A DNA stretch of 59,517 nt from Terriglobia bacterium (GTDB lineage Bacteria; Acidobacteriota; Terriglobia; Acidiferrales; UBA7541). Numbering within the stretch: position 1 is the stretch's first letter; every line of letters starts with the position of its first letter. Both the position numbers and the translations under genes were made by a program. The stretch spans positions 1 to 59,517 of the forward strand of contig JAIQES010000025.1 of NCBI GenBank assembly GCA_020073705.1, read 5' to 3'. The notes beneath the pieces were generated by a model. That model saw only the letters and a list, made by a program, of their open reading frames with translations. It had not been told where the DNA came from and did no database searches. Below are positions 32,167-41,494 of the stretch, piece after piece.

Positions 32167-33265
32167 TCGAGTGCGGGTGGGAATTCTGGGCGCGACCGGA
32201 ATGGTCGGCCAGCGTTTCGTGCAGTTGTTGGCGAACCATCCAGGGTTCGTGGTGACGGCGCTGGCAGCGTCGGACCGTTCGCAGGGAAAGCCGTATGGCG
32301 AAGCCTGTACGTGGCGGCTGGTGGGCGACATGCCGCCATTAGTGAGGCCAATGGTGGTCCAGTCGCCGCAGCCGCCGCTGGAATGTGACGTGGTGCTCTC
32401 CAGCTTGCCTTCCGATATCGCGCGAGCCGCGGAAGAAAGCTTCGCGCGCGCCGGCTATCCGGTGATCAGCAACGCGTCTTCATTCCGCATGGACGCCGAC
32501 GTTCCGCTCTTGATTCCCGAAATCAATGCAGACCATCTGGACGTTCTCCCGCGACAACGGAGGGAAAGAGGATTCGGCGACGGCTATATTGTCACGAACC
32601 CGAATTGCTCGACAATTATCATGGCTCTAGCGCTGGCGCCTCTCCACCAGCGATTCGGCATCGAAGCAGTCGTGGCGACAACCCTCCAAGCGGTTTCGGG
32701 CGCCGGCTACCCGGGCGTGCCGTCGCTTGACGTCGTCGACAACGTGCTTCCCTTCATCGACGGGGAAGAAGCAAAAATGGAGCGCGAGACACGAAAAATT
32801 CTTGGCCGCCTGGGGCACACCGCATTCGAGGACGCTGCCTTTGTGGTCAGCGCGCAATGTCATCGCGTGAACGTCGCCGACGGACACACGGTGGCAGTGC
32901 GCGTGAAGCTGTGCAAGCGCGCTAGCATCACGGAAGTTCGCGAAGCGCTCTCCGCATACCGGTCTGTTCCGCAGGAACTGCGCCTCCATTCCGCTCCGGA
33001 GCGGCCCGTCATCGTGCGGGATGAGAATGACCGGCCGCAGCCGCGCCTGGACCGCGATACGGGCGGAGGCATGAGCGTGACGGTGGGGCGGCTGTTTCCT
33101 GACAGCGTGCTCGACTACCGTTTCGTTGTCCTGGGACACAATACGATCCGCGGCGCAGCCGGCGCGGCGATTCTGAATGCCGAACTGCTGCAGGCTCGCG
33201 GCCTGCTCGAAGGGAAATCGGCGCGGGAAGATACAACAGCCACCGCCCAGGCGAGGTTGCGATGA
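32156..33265 (+). CDS. asd: Aspartate-semialdehyde dehydrogenase
   Basis: A 369-residue NADP-dependent enzyme. The GTG at 32156 has GGGAGGGG upstream and gives a proper start just before the Rossmann loop (VRVGILGATGMVGQRFVQLL); an ATG at 32114 is out of line with the ribosome site. The catalytic cysteine is in VTNPNCSTIIMALALAPLH (around residue 146), and the substrate-binding histidine region is QCHRVNVADGH. The sequence is closest to the archaeal/fungal subclass. It turns aspartyl phosphate into the semialdehyde used by the dap operon at 9.6-13.2 kb and by threonine/methionine synthesis. It overlaps cysG and lysC, so sulfur reduction and the aspartate pathway share a transcript. Confidence 0.93.
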   Translation: MSNNRVRVGILGATGMVGQRFVQLLANHPGFVVTALAASDRSQGKPYGEACTWRLVGDMPPLVRPMVVQSPQPPLECDVVLSSLPSDIARAAEESFARAGYPVISNASSFRMDADVPLLIPEINADHLDVLPRQRRERGFGDGYIVTNPNCSTIIMALALAPLHQRFGIEAVVATTLQAVSGAGYPGVPSLDVVDNVLPFIDGEEAKMERETRKILGRLGHTAFEDAAFVVSAQCHRVNVADGHTVAVRVKLCKRASITEVREALSAYRSVPQELRLHSAPERPVIVRDENDRPQPRLDRDTGGGMSVTVGRLFPDSVLDYRFVVLGHNTIRGAAGAAILNAELLQARGLLEGKSAREDTTATAQARLR

Positions 33266-34728
33266 GCCGCCCGATTCAAGTGATGAAGTTCGGCGGCACG
33301 TCGGTCGGCGACGCCAAGCGAATCCGGAACGCGGCCACGATCGCCGCGGAGGCTTCGAAGCAGCGCTCCGTGGTTGTAGTCGTTTCGGCGATGTCGGGGG
33401 TGACAAACACACTCATCTCCGCAGCGGGAAAGGCAGCGACTGGAAATGAAGCCGCGGCAGAGGCACTCGCCAAAGCCCTCCAAACAAAGCACCGGGAAAC
33501 GATCGAAGCGCTGATTTCAGACGGCGAACAGCGCCGGGAACTGCTCGATGAAATAGACGTATTGATCGATCGGGCCGCGAACTATTGCCGAGGATGCGCG
33601 TTGCTCGGCGAACTCTCACCCCGCGCGCTGGACGTAATTGCGGGCTCCGGCGAGCGGATTTGCGCGCGAATTGCAGCCGCCGTGCTTCGCCAGATGGGGT
33701 ACCGTGGCGTGGCGTTCGACGCGACCGATCTGATTGTGACCGATGAGGTCCACGGCGGCGCGCGGCCGCTGGCCGGGCCAACGCGTGAGAAAACGCGGGC
33801 CGCGCTGCTGCCCCTGATCGAAGGGGGCGGAATTCCCGTCGTCACGGGATACATTGCCGCCACCGCCAAGGGTGTTCCCACGACGCTGGGCCGCGGCGGA
33901 TCTGATTTTTCCGCCACGATTCTGGGCGCGGCGCTCGACGCAGAAGACGTCATCATCTGGACCGATGTGAACGGAGTGCAGACGGCGGACCCAAGGATGG
34001 TCCCCGAAGCCGTTACGCTCGACGAGGTTTCCTACGCGGAGGCGGGCGAGTTGGCGTTCTTCGGTGCGAAGGTACTGCACCCGATGACACTGCGCCCCGT
34101 GGTCGATAGTGGGATCCCGGTATGGATTCGCAACAGCTTCGAGCCACACAAGGCTGGAACCAAAATCACGCAGACGGCTCGCCCGACGCCGCATGGCGTA
34201 AAGGCGGTTACCGCGACCCGCGACGTAGCCATGATCGCGGTTGCGGGCCCTGGGATCATCGGCGTGCCGGACATCGCGGCGCGCATTTTTGCCGCGTCCG
34301 CCTCGGTCCGCGCAAACATCGTGATGATTTCGCAATCGTCTTCGCAGGACAACATCTGCTTCGTGGTGCAGGCAGCGGACGCCGTCCGCACGGAGAAAGC
34401 GCTGCGGGATGCTCTGCATGAAGACGTGCGCCACCATGACCTCGAACACGTCAAGGTGAATCGGAATGTGGCCATCGTCGCGGCGGTCGGTGAAAAAATG
34501 TGCGGCACTCCGGGCATCGCCGGGCGCGTCTTCAGCACCATGGGCAACGAAGGCGTCAACATCATCGCCATCGCGCAGGGGTCATCGGAATATAACATCT
34601 CGTTTCTAGTGGAATCGAGCGGCATGGAGAAAGCCGTCAAGGCGCTGCATCGGGCCTTCGGCCTCGGCCAGGTGGAATCGGGAGAAAAAGCAAGCACGGC
34701 CGCACAGGTGACCTCGAAAACCGCTTGA
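33262..34728 (+). CDS. lysC: Aspartate kinase
   Basis: A 488-residue enzyme for the first step of the aspartate family. The N-terminal signature is MKFGGTSVGDAKRIRNAA (around residue 8); the catalytic core includes TTLGRGGSDFSATILGAALD (around residue 210) and NGVQTADPRMVPEA. Two ACT domains end the protein (AVAGPGIIGVPDIAARIFAA and AAVGEKMCGTPGIAGRVFST), so feedback control by lysine or threonine is likely. It is not fused to homoserine dehydrogenase. Its start overlaps the asd stop (ATGA). Last gene of the operon; no clear terminator follows. Confidence 0.95.
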   Translation: MSRPIQVMKFGGTSVGDAKRIRNAATIAAEASKQRSVVVVVSAMSGVTNTLISAAGKAATGNEAAAEALAKALQTKHRETIEALISDGEQRRELLDEIDVLIDRAANYCRGCALLGELSPRALDVIAGSGERICARIAAAVLRQMGYRGVAFDATDLIVTDEVHGGARPLAGPTREKTRAALLPLIEGGGIPVVTGYIAATAKGVPTTLGRGGSDFSATILGAALDAEDVIIWTDVNGVQTADPRMVPEAVTLDEVSYAEAGELAFFGAKVLHPMTLRPVVDSGIPVWIRNSFEPHKAGTKITQTARPTPHGVKAVTATRDVAMIAVAGPGIIGVPDIAARIFAASASVRANIVMISQSSSQDNICFVVQAADAVRTEKALRDALHEDVRHHDLEHVKVNRNVAIVAAVGEKMCGTPGIAGRVFSTMGNEGVNIIAIAQGSSEYNISFLVESSGMEKAVKALHRAFGLGQVESGEKASTAAQVTSKTA

Positions 34729-34988
34729 GCTGGCCCGGACGAATCGTGCGCGAATTGCGTTGTGCGGTTTCCGGCGAAAGAATCATATTCAAAAGCACTC
34801 TATCCGGCCCCAGGAATGGCCTGCCACCCACCTTCCAAATCATACCGGTTCCAGTAGATTCAGCAACTTAGCCTATGAGTTCCTTAGGAGAGGACTTCAC
34901 GGGACTCGGCTCGATTGTGGGTGTAAAGTGAGGGTGGAGGTGTCCCCCGAATGAGAATCGGATCGGTGTCACCCTATAGGAGTGAAAC

Positions 34989-35411
34989 ATGAGAATTCTG
35001 CTCGCGATAGACGACTCTAAATTCTCAGAAGCTGCTGCACAAGCCGTGATCGCTCAACACCGGCCCGAAGGGACGCAAGTGAAGATACTGAATGTGGTCG
35101 ATCTGGCCATACCCATCCCAACGTCGGATGCGGCGGGGTTCCGAGAGGAAAGTCTGAAGCATGGTCAGGAAGTGGTGCAGCGGGCTGAACAGATGTTGAA
35201 CAGGGCGGGTTACACAGTGCAGACCGCGGTCGAGGAGGGGTATCCGAAGTCCAAGATCATTGACCAGGCCACTCAGTGGAATGCGGATTTGATCGTCGTC
35301 GGATCGCATGGACGGAAAGGGATCGACCGTTTTCTGGTGGGAAGCGTCGCGGAAGGCGTCGCGCGCCATGCGCCTTGCTCGGTCGAGATCGTACGCTTGC
35401 CCAAAAGTTGA
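34989..35411 (+). CDS. Universal stress protein, ATP-binding type
   Basis: A 140-residue UspA-domain protein starting after TATAGGAGTGAAAC. The N-terminus is RILLAIDDSKFSEAAAQAVI. The nucleotide-binding loop is complete (VVGSHGRKGIDRFLVGSVAEG, residues 106-126 region: G-x2-G-x9-GS), so it should bind ATP. It is a single cytoplasmic domain. Function is general stress resistance by family; there is no operon partner. Confidence 0.88.
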   Translation: MRILLAIDDSKFSEAAAQAVIAQHRPEGTQVKILNVVDLAIPIPTSDAAGFREESLKHGQEVVQRAEQMLNRAGYTVQTAVEEGYPKSKIIDQATQWNADLIVVGSHGRKGIDRFLVGSVAEGVARHAPCSVEIVRLPKS

Positions 35412-35527
35412 TGATTTCGCGAGGCTGCGCGGACGATCGATCTTGAGCTTGGTATAGGCCGCATTCCGGTCAGTTCCTGATAAACCGCCTTCCTTATCGG
35501 AAGCTGGCCCTCTTCCGCACATCATCC

Positions 35528-37102
35528 TCAGATTCGAGTGAACGTCGCCTCGCCGGGATCGCTGGAGCGCACCATATTAGCGCGGCCGTTCGAAGCCAGG
35601 TGTTCGAGGATGAGATAGACGCTTTCGGCAGACTGCGCGGCTCCAATGGCCGCGGCAATCTGGCCGGCGGTCTGCGGCGCGCTCGACAGCGCGGCGAGCG
35701 CCTTGGCCTGCAGGCTGAGCACGGCTGCGGCGGCTTTCTTCCCTGCTTCGACGCCCGGCTGGTGGTAGGCGTTGATGTGGATCAGGGACGCGTAGAGGCC
35801 GACGGCGCGTTCGAATAGGGCGATGAGCGCTCCGACGGTGCGCGCGTCAACGCGACGAACCGTGATCGTCATGGACTGGCGGTCGTTGCCGTAGAGCGCT
35901 TCCCGCGTGCCAAGCAGAAAACCGTGGAGATAATCGCCCGAGGTGACGCCGGGCTCGACTTCAATAGGCGCGCCTCCGGATTCGAGGACGCGCACGAAGG
36001 TCACGAAGAAATTGTTCACGCCGTCGCGCAATTGCTGCACGAAAGCATGCTGGTCGGTGGACCCCTTGTTGCCGTAGACTGCAATTCCCTGTTCGACGCG
36101 GCGGCTGTCGAGATCGAGCTGCTTGCCGAGCGACTCCATCACCAGTTGCTGAAGATAGCGGCTGAACAAGAGCAGGCGATCCTTGTACGGGAGGACGACG
36201 AGGTCCTTCTTTCCCTTTCCGTCTGTCGCCACATACCACATCAGAGCCATCAGCGCGGCGGGGTTGCGGCGTATATCGTGGACCCGTGTGGCAGCATCGC
36301 AAGCGGCGGCTCCGGCGAGCAGGCCTTCGATGTCGATCCCCTGCAAAGCTGCGGGGAGCAACCCCACCGCCGAGAGTTCGCTGGTCCGGCCGCCTATCCA
36401 GTCAAACATCGGGAATCGCGAGAGCCAACCTTCGGACACAGCGAGCTTGTCCAATTGCGATCCAGCCATGGTGACGGCAACGGCGTGGCGCGAAAAATCC
36501 AGACCTGCGGCGCGATACGCGGCGGCGACGACAATCATGCCGTTGCGCGTGTCCGGCGTGCCGCCGCTTTTGCTCGTGACGATGCAAAGGGTCTCCGCAA
36601 GGAGTCCTTTGAGCGATTCGAGCATGCGCGCGATGCCGTCGGGATCGGTGTTGTCGATGAAATGGATGCGCATGCGGTCCCCTGCGCGGTCGCCCAGCGC
36701 GTCGCCCACGAACATCGGGCCCAATGCGGAGCCGCCTATGCCGATCGCAAGCACTTGCGTGAATCGGGGCGAGGAAGGCGGCTTGATCCTGCTTGCGTGA
36801 ACGTCTGCGGCGAATTTCTGGATGGCTGCAACGGTGCCCGTGATCTCCTGCGCAATCTCCTTGGCCGGCGCGAGTTGCGGCGCACGCAGCCAGTAATGGC
36901 CCACCATGCGCTTTTCGTCGGGATTCGCTATCGCGCCCTTTTCGAGCGCGTCCATTTCGGTGAAAGCGCTCTGGACCGCAGGCTCCATCGAAGCGAGGAA
37001 GCCTTCGTCGAAATGCATGCGGCTGATGTCGAGCGCAAGCTCGAGCGAATCCACGCGGCAGAGGTACTGTCGGTAGCGCTTCCAAAGGTCCTGTGCGTCC
37101 AT
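35528..37102 (-). CDS. pgi: Glucose-6-phosphate isomerase
   Basis: A 524-residue isomerase interconverting glucose-6-P and fructose-6-P. The ATG at 37102 follows GGGGAGGGAC. An earlier in-frame start at 37192 would translate a repeat element (giving [10 protein letters not shown]) and is rejected. Two sugar-phosphate-isomerase (SIS) motifs are present: [18 protein letters not shown] (around residue 125) and [18 protein letters not shown] (around 185). A PGI-type signature [19 protein letters not shown] follows around residue 355. The last 90 residues form an extra Ala-rich helical or winged tail ([20 protein letters not shown]). Same orientation as tkt, about 180 bases downstream of it. Confidence 0.92.
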   Translation of the reverse strand: MDAQDLWKRYRQYLCRVDSLELALDISRMHFDEGFLASMEPAVQSAFTEMDALEKGAIANPDEKRMVGHYWLRAPQLAPAKEIAQEITGTVAAIQKFAADVHASRIKPPSSPRFTQVLAIGIGGSALGPMFVGDALGDRAGDRMRIHFIDNTDPDGIARMLESLKGLLAETLCIVTSKSGGTPDTRNGMIVVAAAYRAAGLDFSRHAVAVTMAGSQLDKLAVSEGWLSRFPMFDWIGGRTSELSAVGLLPAALQGIDIEGLLAGAAACDAATRVHDIRRNPAALMALMWYVATDGKGKKDLVVLPYKDRLLLFSRYLQQLVMESLGKQLDLDSRRVEQGIAVYGNKGSTDQHAFVQQLRDGVNNFFVTFVRVLESGGAPIEVEPGVTSGDYLHGFLLGTREALYGNDRQSMTITVRRVDARTVGALIALFERAVGLYASLIHINAYHQPGVEAGKKAAAAVLSLQAKALAALSSAPQTAGQIAAAIGAAQSAESVYLILEHLASNGRANMVRSSDPGEATFTRI

Positions 37103-37147
37103 TGCGTGTCCCTCCCCGGATAGATTGCGGAAGAAGTAGGTTAGGAT

Positions 37148-37235
37148 GTCATTCCGAGCGAAGCGAGGAATCTCTCTTTCTTCAAAACCCAAGAAAAGAG
37201 AGATTCCTCGGCACGCAGCGTGCCTCGGAATGACA
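37148..37235. repeat. GTCATTCCG-type inverted-repeat element, copy 2
   Basis: It runs GTCATTCCGAGCGAAGCGAG ... CTCGGAATGAC, with inner arms GAGGAATCTCTCTT and AAGAGAGATTCCTC. Copy 1 is at 19732-19815. The element sits between tkt and pgi and supplies a false N-terminal extension to the pgi frame. Confidence 0.8.
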
Positions 37236-37252
37236 ACGTTTTTAGTTTTTCA

Positions 37253-37270
37253 GCAGACTGAAGTCTGTGC
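37253..37270. repeat. Palindrome of the TGAA/TTCA-loop family
   Basis: GCAGAC-TGAA-GTCTGTGC, almost the same stem as 13173-13192. It lies immediately beside the GTCATTCCG element and just after the tkt stop. Confidence 0.6.
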
Positions 37271-37283
37271 TACGAAGAGCCTC

Positions 37284-39377
37284 CTAGCGTTTCGCCGGCT
37301 GAATCTGTTCCTTCGCCGCAGCGACGACATGCTCTACGGTGAAACCAAAGTGTTTCTGAAGCTGCTTGAGTGGCGCGGAGGCTCCGAAACTGTGCATCCC
37401 GATGCTGTAGCCCGATGGGCCGACATAGCGCATCCAGCCGAACGTTGTGGCCATTTCGACGGAAACACGCGCTTTCACGGCGGGCGGCAGGACCGAATCC
37501 CGGTACGCTTGATCCTGCTTTTCGAACAATTCCCAGGACGGCATGCTGACGACGCGGGCCTTGATTCCCTGTTTCGCGAGTTGTTCGAACGCCTCGACGC
37601 AAAGGTGGATTTCGCTGCCGGTCGCGAGCAGAAGCACGTCGGGTTTGCCGCCGGGAGCATCGGCAAGCACGTATGCGCCCCGAGCAAGGCTTGCGGCGGG
37701 CGCAAACTTCGTGCGGTCGAGCGTGGGAAGCGCCTGGCGCGTCAGGACCAGCAATGCAGGCTCGTGCCGAAGCTGCATGACGACCTTCCAGGCCTCGACG
37801 ACTTCACTGGCGTCCGCCGGACGCAGAACGATCAGGCCGGGCGTGGCGCGGAGCATCGCCAGATGTTCGATCGGCTGATGCGTGGGCCCGTCTTCGCCAA
37901 CGCCAATGGAATCATGCGTGAGGATGTAGATGACAGGGATTTCCATGATGGCGCTCAGACGCATTCCGCCCCGCATGTAGTCCGTAAAAACAAAGAAGGT
38001 CGCGCCGTAGGGACGCACTTTGGTGAGGCTCATGCCGTTGATAATCGCGGCCATGGCATGCTCTCGAATGCCGAAGTGCATGTTCCGGCCGGCATAATTT
38101 CCGGCTTCAAAATCGGCGGCCCCGGCGAGTAGCGTCTTGGTCGAGGGCGCGAGATCGGCAGAGCCTCCCAGCAGCCAGGGAACGTTTTTCGCAATGGCGT
38201 TCTCGACTTTGCCGGAGGAATCGCGTGTCGCTAATCCCTTCGGGTCTGCAGGAAACGACGGAAGATCCTGATCCCATCCCTCGGGAAGCTGCCGGTGCTC
38301 CATGCGCGAAATCTCATCGGCTAGCGCCGGGTATTTCGTGCGGTAGGCGTCAAAACGCGCGGTCCAGGCGTCGCGGAGATTCTTACCTCTCTTGCCGACG
38401 CCGGTCCGGAAGTGTTCATACACGCCATCGGGAACAAGGAATTTGGCGTCCTCGGGCCAGCCGTAATTTCGTTTGGTCAGCCGGACCTCCTCTTCTCCGA
38501 GAGCCTCGCCATGAGCGGAGGCGCTGTCCTGCTTGTGGGGCGAACCCCAGCCGATGTGGCTGTTCACAATGATGAGCGTGGGCCGCTCTGTAGTTTGCAA
38601 GAACGTGCGGAAACCGCGGCGAACCATATCCAGATCGTTCGCGTCGGTGACGTGCGCAACATTCCAGCCATAAGCAGCGAATCGTGCGCCCACATCTTCG
38701 GAGAAAGCCAGCGGCGTGCCGCCCTCAATTGTGATCCGGTTGCTGTCGTAGATCCAGCAGAGGTTCGCAAGCTTCAGGTGGCCCGCAAGTGAGGCGGCTT
38801 CGCTCGAAATTCCTTCCATCATGTCGCCATCGCTTGCAAGGGCATAGACATTGAAATTGTAGAGGTCTTCGAATCCGGGCTGGTTATAGCGTGACGCAAG
38901 CCACCGGCCGGCAAACGCCATCCCGACGCTATTCGCGACGCCTTGGCCGAGCGGCCCCGTCGTGGTTTCAACGCCCGTGGTCAGGTGAGATTCCGGATGG
39001 CCGGGACATCTGCTGCCTAGTTGGCGGAACTTCTTGATTTCCTCAAGTGGAACCGACGGTGCATCGAGAATCTCGTAGTTCTTCCCGGCCTGTTTGACTC
39101 CAGTAAGGTGCAACAGCGAATACAGAAGCATGGAGGCGTGCCCGGCGGAGAGAACGAAGCGATCGCGGTTGGGCCAGAACGGGTCCTTCGGATCGTACTG
39201 CAGAAATTCCTGCCACAGGCAGTACGTCAACGGCGCCATCGACATCGGCGTTCCGGGATGCCCCGAATTGGCAGCCTGCACTGCGTCCATGGAGAGGGTG
39301 CGGATCGTGTTGATGCACGTCATCTCTATCGGATCGGCGGCGTTTCGTATGGAAGCGCTGGCTTCGGTTATGCTCAT
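37284..39377 (-). CDS. tkt: Transketolase
   Basis: A 697-residue thiamine-diphosphate enzyme of the pentose phosphate pathway. The ATG at 39377 has AAGGAGTCAG upstream; the frame extends to 39500 without a better start. The N-terminal signature is VQAANSGHPGTPMSMAPLTY (around residue 30). The ThDP/Mg motif begins at SDGDMMEGISSEAASL (around 165) and the pyrimidine domain carries FGIREHAMAAIINGMS (around 420). The C-terminal regulatory domain ends with FGFTVEHVVAAAKEQI. The length matches the family. It lies upstream of pgi on the same strand, though a repeat separates the two. Confidence 0.95.
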   Translation of the reverse strand: MSITEASASIRNAADPIEMTCINTIRTLSMDAVQAANSGHPGTPMSMAPLTYCLWQEFLQYDPKDPFWPNRDRFVLSAGHASMLLYSLLHLTGVKQAGKNYEILDAPSVPLEEIKKFRQLGSRCPGHPESHLTTGVETTTGPLGQGVANSVGMAFAGRWLASRYNQPGFEDLYNFNVYALASDGDMMEGISSEAASLAGHLKLANLCWIYDSNRITIEGGTPLAFSEDVGARFAAYGWNVAHVTDANDLDMVRRGFRTFLQTTERPTLIIVNSHIGWGSPHKQDSASAHGEALGEEEVRLTKRNYGWPEDAKFLVPDGVYEHFRTGVGKRGKNLRDAWTARFDAYRTKYPALADEISRMEHRQLPEGWDQDLPSFPADPKGLATRDSSGKVENAIAKNVPWLLGGSADLAPSTKTLLAGAADFEAGNYAGRNMHFGIREHAMAAIINGMSLTKVRPYGATFFVFTDYMRGGMRLSAIMEIPVIYILTHDSIGVGEDGPTHQPIEHLAMLRATPGLIVLRPADASEVVEAWKVVMQLRHEPALLVLTRQALPTLDRTKFAPAASLARGAYVLADAPGGKPDVLLLATGSEIHLCVEAFEQLAKQGIKARVVSMPSWELFEKQDQAYRDSVLPPAVKARVSVEMATTFGWMRYVGPSGYSIGMHSFGASAPLKQLQKHFGFTVEHVVAAAKEQIQPAKR

Positions 39378-39761
39378 TCTGACTCCTTGGCGCCGGTACG
39401 GAAGATACGTCTTCCCGCGTCCCGGGTGAGACGCTACTTTAGTCCAAAGCGGCGATTGCGGAAATGGGGAAGGCATAAAATTTGTATTTGTCGATCGCAT
39501 GATTCAGGACAGGCGCTCTTGCCGTTCGGGCAATAAACGAATATGCGATTTTCAACGACACTGGCGTCCGGCTGCGGTCGCTGGTTCCGGATGCAAGGAA
39601 GAGGACTTCTCCCACGCAGCAGCGGTTCTAGTGCATTCCATCGGCAACTACCAAGAAGGTAATTGCATACCAAGATAAGTGGTACACAGCTAGGCCATTC
39701 GGACCGAAGACTCGCACGGCAGGCTATTCGAATGAAGCCCGGACTCGGGAGTGCCACATTT
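39378..39761. other. Intergenic region between esterase and transketolase
   Basis: I see no supported gene. A minus-strand open frame (39434-39757) has a cysteine-rich tail but no ribosome site or known motif. The region should carry the tkt promoter; I could not pick a convincing one. Confidence 0.4.
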
Positions 39762-40673
39762 CTAGCGCGCCAATTCGAACTCCCGCCAATGGAATTCGAA
39801 TGATGCTCCTCGGTGGGCGAGGAGATACGAGACGTTGTGCCCTCCGGGGTAAAGGTGGAACTCGTGGGGGATTTTGAGCGATCTGAGCGTCTGGTCCAAT
39901 TCGCTCGCGGTGCGGTTGAAGCCGTACCTGTCTTCGGTGCCGCAATCGAAATAGATTTTAGTTTTCGAAAGCAAGGCGGCGTTTTTCTTTGCCAGCACGA
40001 AGGGGCTATTCAGATCCCAGAAATCCCGGTTGATTGGATTGCCGAAAACGTTCGTCAAGATGGCTGCCGGCAAGTTCCCTGCCGACGCCCCGGCGGCGAC
40101 ACCCTGTGGCGGAACACGCATCAGTGCGGCGCTATGCGCGCTGGCCGAGCCGAACAGTTCCGGGTTTGCAAAGGCGATTTGGAGCGCCCCGTACCCTCCC
40201 ATCGAAAAACCCGTGATTCCGCGTGCGGCGCGTTCAGCCCGAACACGATGCGTGCGTTCGATGAACGGCATGAATTCGCGAAGGAAAAAATCGCCGTAGA
40301 GAGTCTTGCCGTCCTGAGAATTGATGTAAAACGTATCCGATCCGTCCGGAGCGACAACGAGAAAGTCGCCCACCTTATGATCCCTGCGTAAATCCTGCAG
40401 CACACTCCATTCCCCGGACAAAGCCATCTCCCGTTCGTTTCCGCCTAGGCCATGCAGAAGATATAGGACCGGGAACCGCTGCGTCTTCGCGTTCGCAGAG
40501 AAATAGCTGGCCGGCAGAAACACGCAATAGCGCACGGAGGCATGCAGGATCGTGCTGCGGAACGCGCGGCAATCGGCGCGCTCTTGCGCGAACGCGGTCG
40601 AAACAGCCAGCAGTGCCAGGAACAACAACGGTGCACGATGGCTGAATCTGTGCCGCTGAAATAGATAGGCCAT
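39762..40673 (-). CDS. Secreted esterase, alpha/beta hydrolase of the esterase D type
   Basis: A 303-residue protein with a signal peptide (HRAPLLFLALLAVSTAFAQ). The fold is the putative-esterase family (VLYLLHGLGGNEREMALSG), as in S-formylglutathione hydrolase and antigen 85-like enzymes. The nucleophile elbow is GITGFSMGGYGALQIAF (around residue 155), the acid probably in DCGTEDRYGFN (around 250) and the histidine in YPGGHNVSYLL. It acts outside the cytoplasm on an ester, possibly from feruloyl or acetyl carbohydrates; no neighbour narrows this. Confidence 0.85.
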   Translation of the reverse strand: MAYLFQRHRFSHRAPLLFLALLAVSTAFAQERADCRAFRSTILHASVRYCVFLPASYFSANAKTQRFPVLYLLHGLGGNEREMALSGEWSVLQDLRRDHKVGDFLVVAPDGSDTFYINSQDGKTLYGDFFLREFMPFIERTHRVRAERAARGITGFSMGGYGALQIAFANPELFGSASAHSAALMRVPPQGVAAGASAGNLPAAILTNVFGNPINRDFWDLNSPFVLAKKNAALLSKTKIYFDCGTEDRYGFNRTASELDQTLRSLKIPHEFHLYPGGHNVSYLLAHRGASFEFHWREFELAR

Positions 40674-41010
40674 AAGGACGAAGCAACCATTCTAGGGGCG
40701 CATCTCCGTCGGAGCAATAGAACTTCGCAGGAAACAAACCATTTACGGGCTTATGGAATCCTTACAACACTCGCATGACTTCCTAACCTGCGAACAAGCA
40801 TGATGCCGGTGTAAGACGAGGCCACACCAGTGATCTCTGATAGAACCAGATGTGACGGGACTCACAGCAATGTGTGGTGGCGAACCGCTATAAGAGGCAT
40901 CGGCACGCGACAACTTCGGATTGCGATTGTCATTTTAGGGCAGTCCCAGGAGGATCACGGATCTGATGCCGAGTTCACAGCGTACTGCGCCGGCGCCTGA
41001 AGGGAGTCCA
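40674..41010. other. Region upstream of the kdp genes
   Basis: No gene is seen. An AGGAGG at 40948-40953 lies 12 bases before an ATG at 40966, in frame with the next gene. TATAAG at 40889-40894 is a possible -10. I saw no c-di-AMP riboswitch bases. Confidence 0.35.
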
Positions 41011-41325
41011 ATGGCCATACTCATTTTCACTGTACTGAGTGGCATGGGCGTAGCTTTTCTCCTCTATGTGCTGGTCAACTTCTGGAAAGAGGGAAAGCGG
41101 GCAAAACATCCTGCCGCCCGAAGTTACAGGCCTTTGTCTCTGGACAGCGCCAAACCAGAGGTATTTATCGCAACACGACCTCTGACTCTTGAGACGGACC
41201 GTCCGACCGAGCATTCTGTGATTCGATTCCATGCTCCCGAAGGCCGCCCACAAGAGAAACAAGTTGCCCGGAATTCTGTTGAAGGAGTGAAGAAAATGGT
41301 AATCAGGCGGTTTTCTTCGAGATGA
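41011..41325 (+). CDS. Single-pass membrane protein upstream of kdp, unknown
   Basis: A 104-residue protein starting at ATG 41011, four bases after AAGGGAG. The ATG at 40966 is an in-frame alternative with AGGAGG at longer spacing. One membrane helix is at the N-terminus (ILIFTVLSGMGVAFLLYVLV), followed by a basic cytoplasmic part (FWKEGKRAKHPAARSYRPLS) without a known domain. It lies about 80 bases before two microproteins and kdpA on the same strand, so it may belong to the Kdp unit. Not recognised. Confidence 0.55.
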   Translation: MAILIFTVLSGMGVAFLLYVLVNFWKEGKRAKHPAARSYRPLSLDSAKPEVFIATRPLTLETDRPTEHSVIRFHAPEGRPQEKQVARNSVEGVKKMVIRRFSSR

Positions 41326-41402
41326 ACTCCGGGAACTCGGAAGAGAGGCAACCTTTGGGTTGGATCGGTGGTTTGGACGGAATCGGAGGAGGTTGATATA
41401 CC

Positions 41403-41489
41403 ATGCTGGATACGATCTTTTTAGTCTCGACGCTGGTCTTTTTTGTGGTGGCCGTGGTGTATGTAAAGTTCTGTGACGGATTGAGGTAA
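41403..41489 (+). CDS. 28-residue membrane microprotein before kdpF
   Basis: A GGAGG site precedes the ATG at 41403. The product is one hydrophobic helix with a polar tail: MLDTIFLVSTLVFFVVAVVY, then VKFCDGLR. It starts with the same MLDTI as kdpF six bases downstream and may be a paralogue. Small proteins ending in a Cys-x-x-Leu-type tail occur beside kdpF in other phyla as I recall. Likely to be an accessory of the Kdp pump; not proven. Confidence 0.6.
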   Translation: MLDTIFLVSTLVFFVVAVVYVKFCDGLR

Positions 41490-41494
41490 GGACC

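Noticed and set aside
35924-37123. Plus-strand open frame of 399 codons over pgi
   Set aside because: Antisense shadow of pgi; no motif, no ribosome site.
39434-39757. 107-codon minus-strand frame with Cys-rich tail
   Set aside because: Cysteines do not form a zinc-ribbon pattern, and there is no ribosome site.
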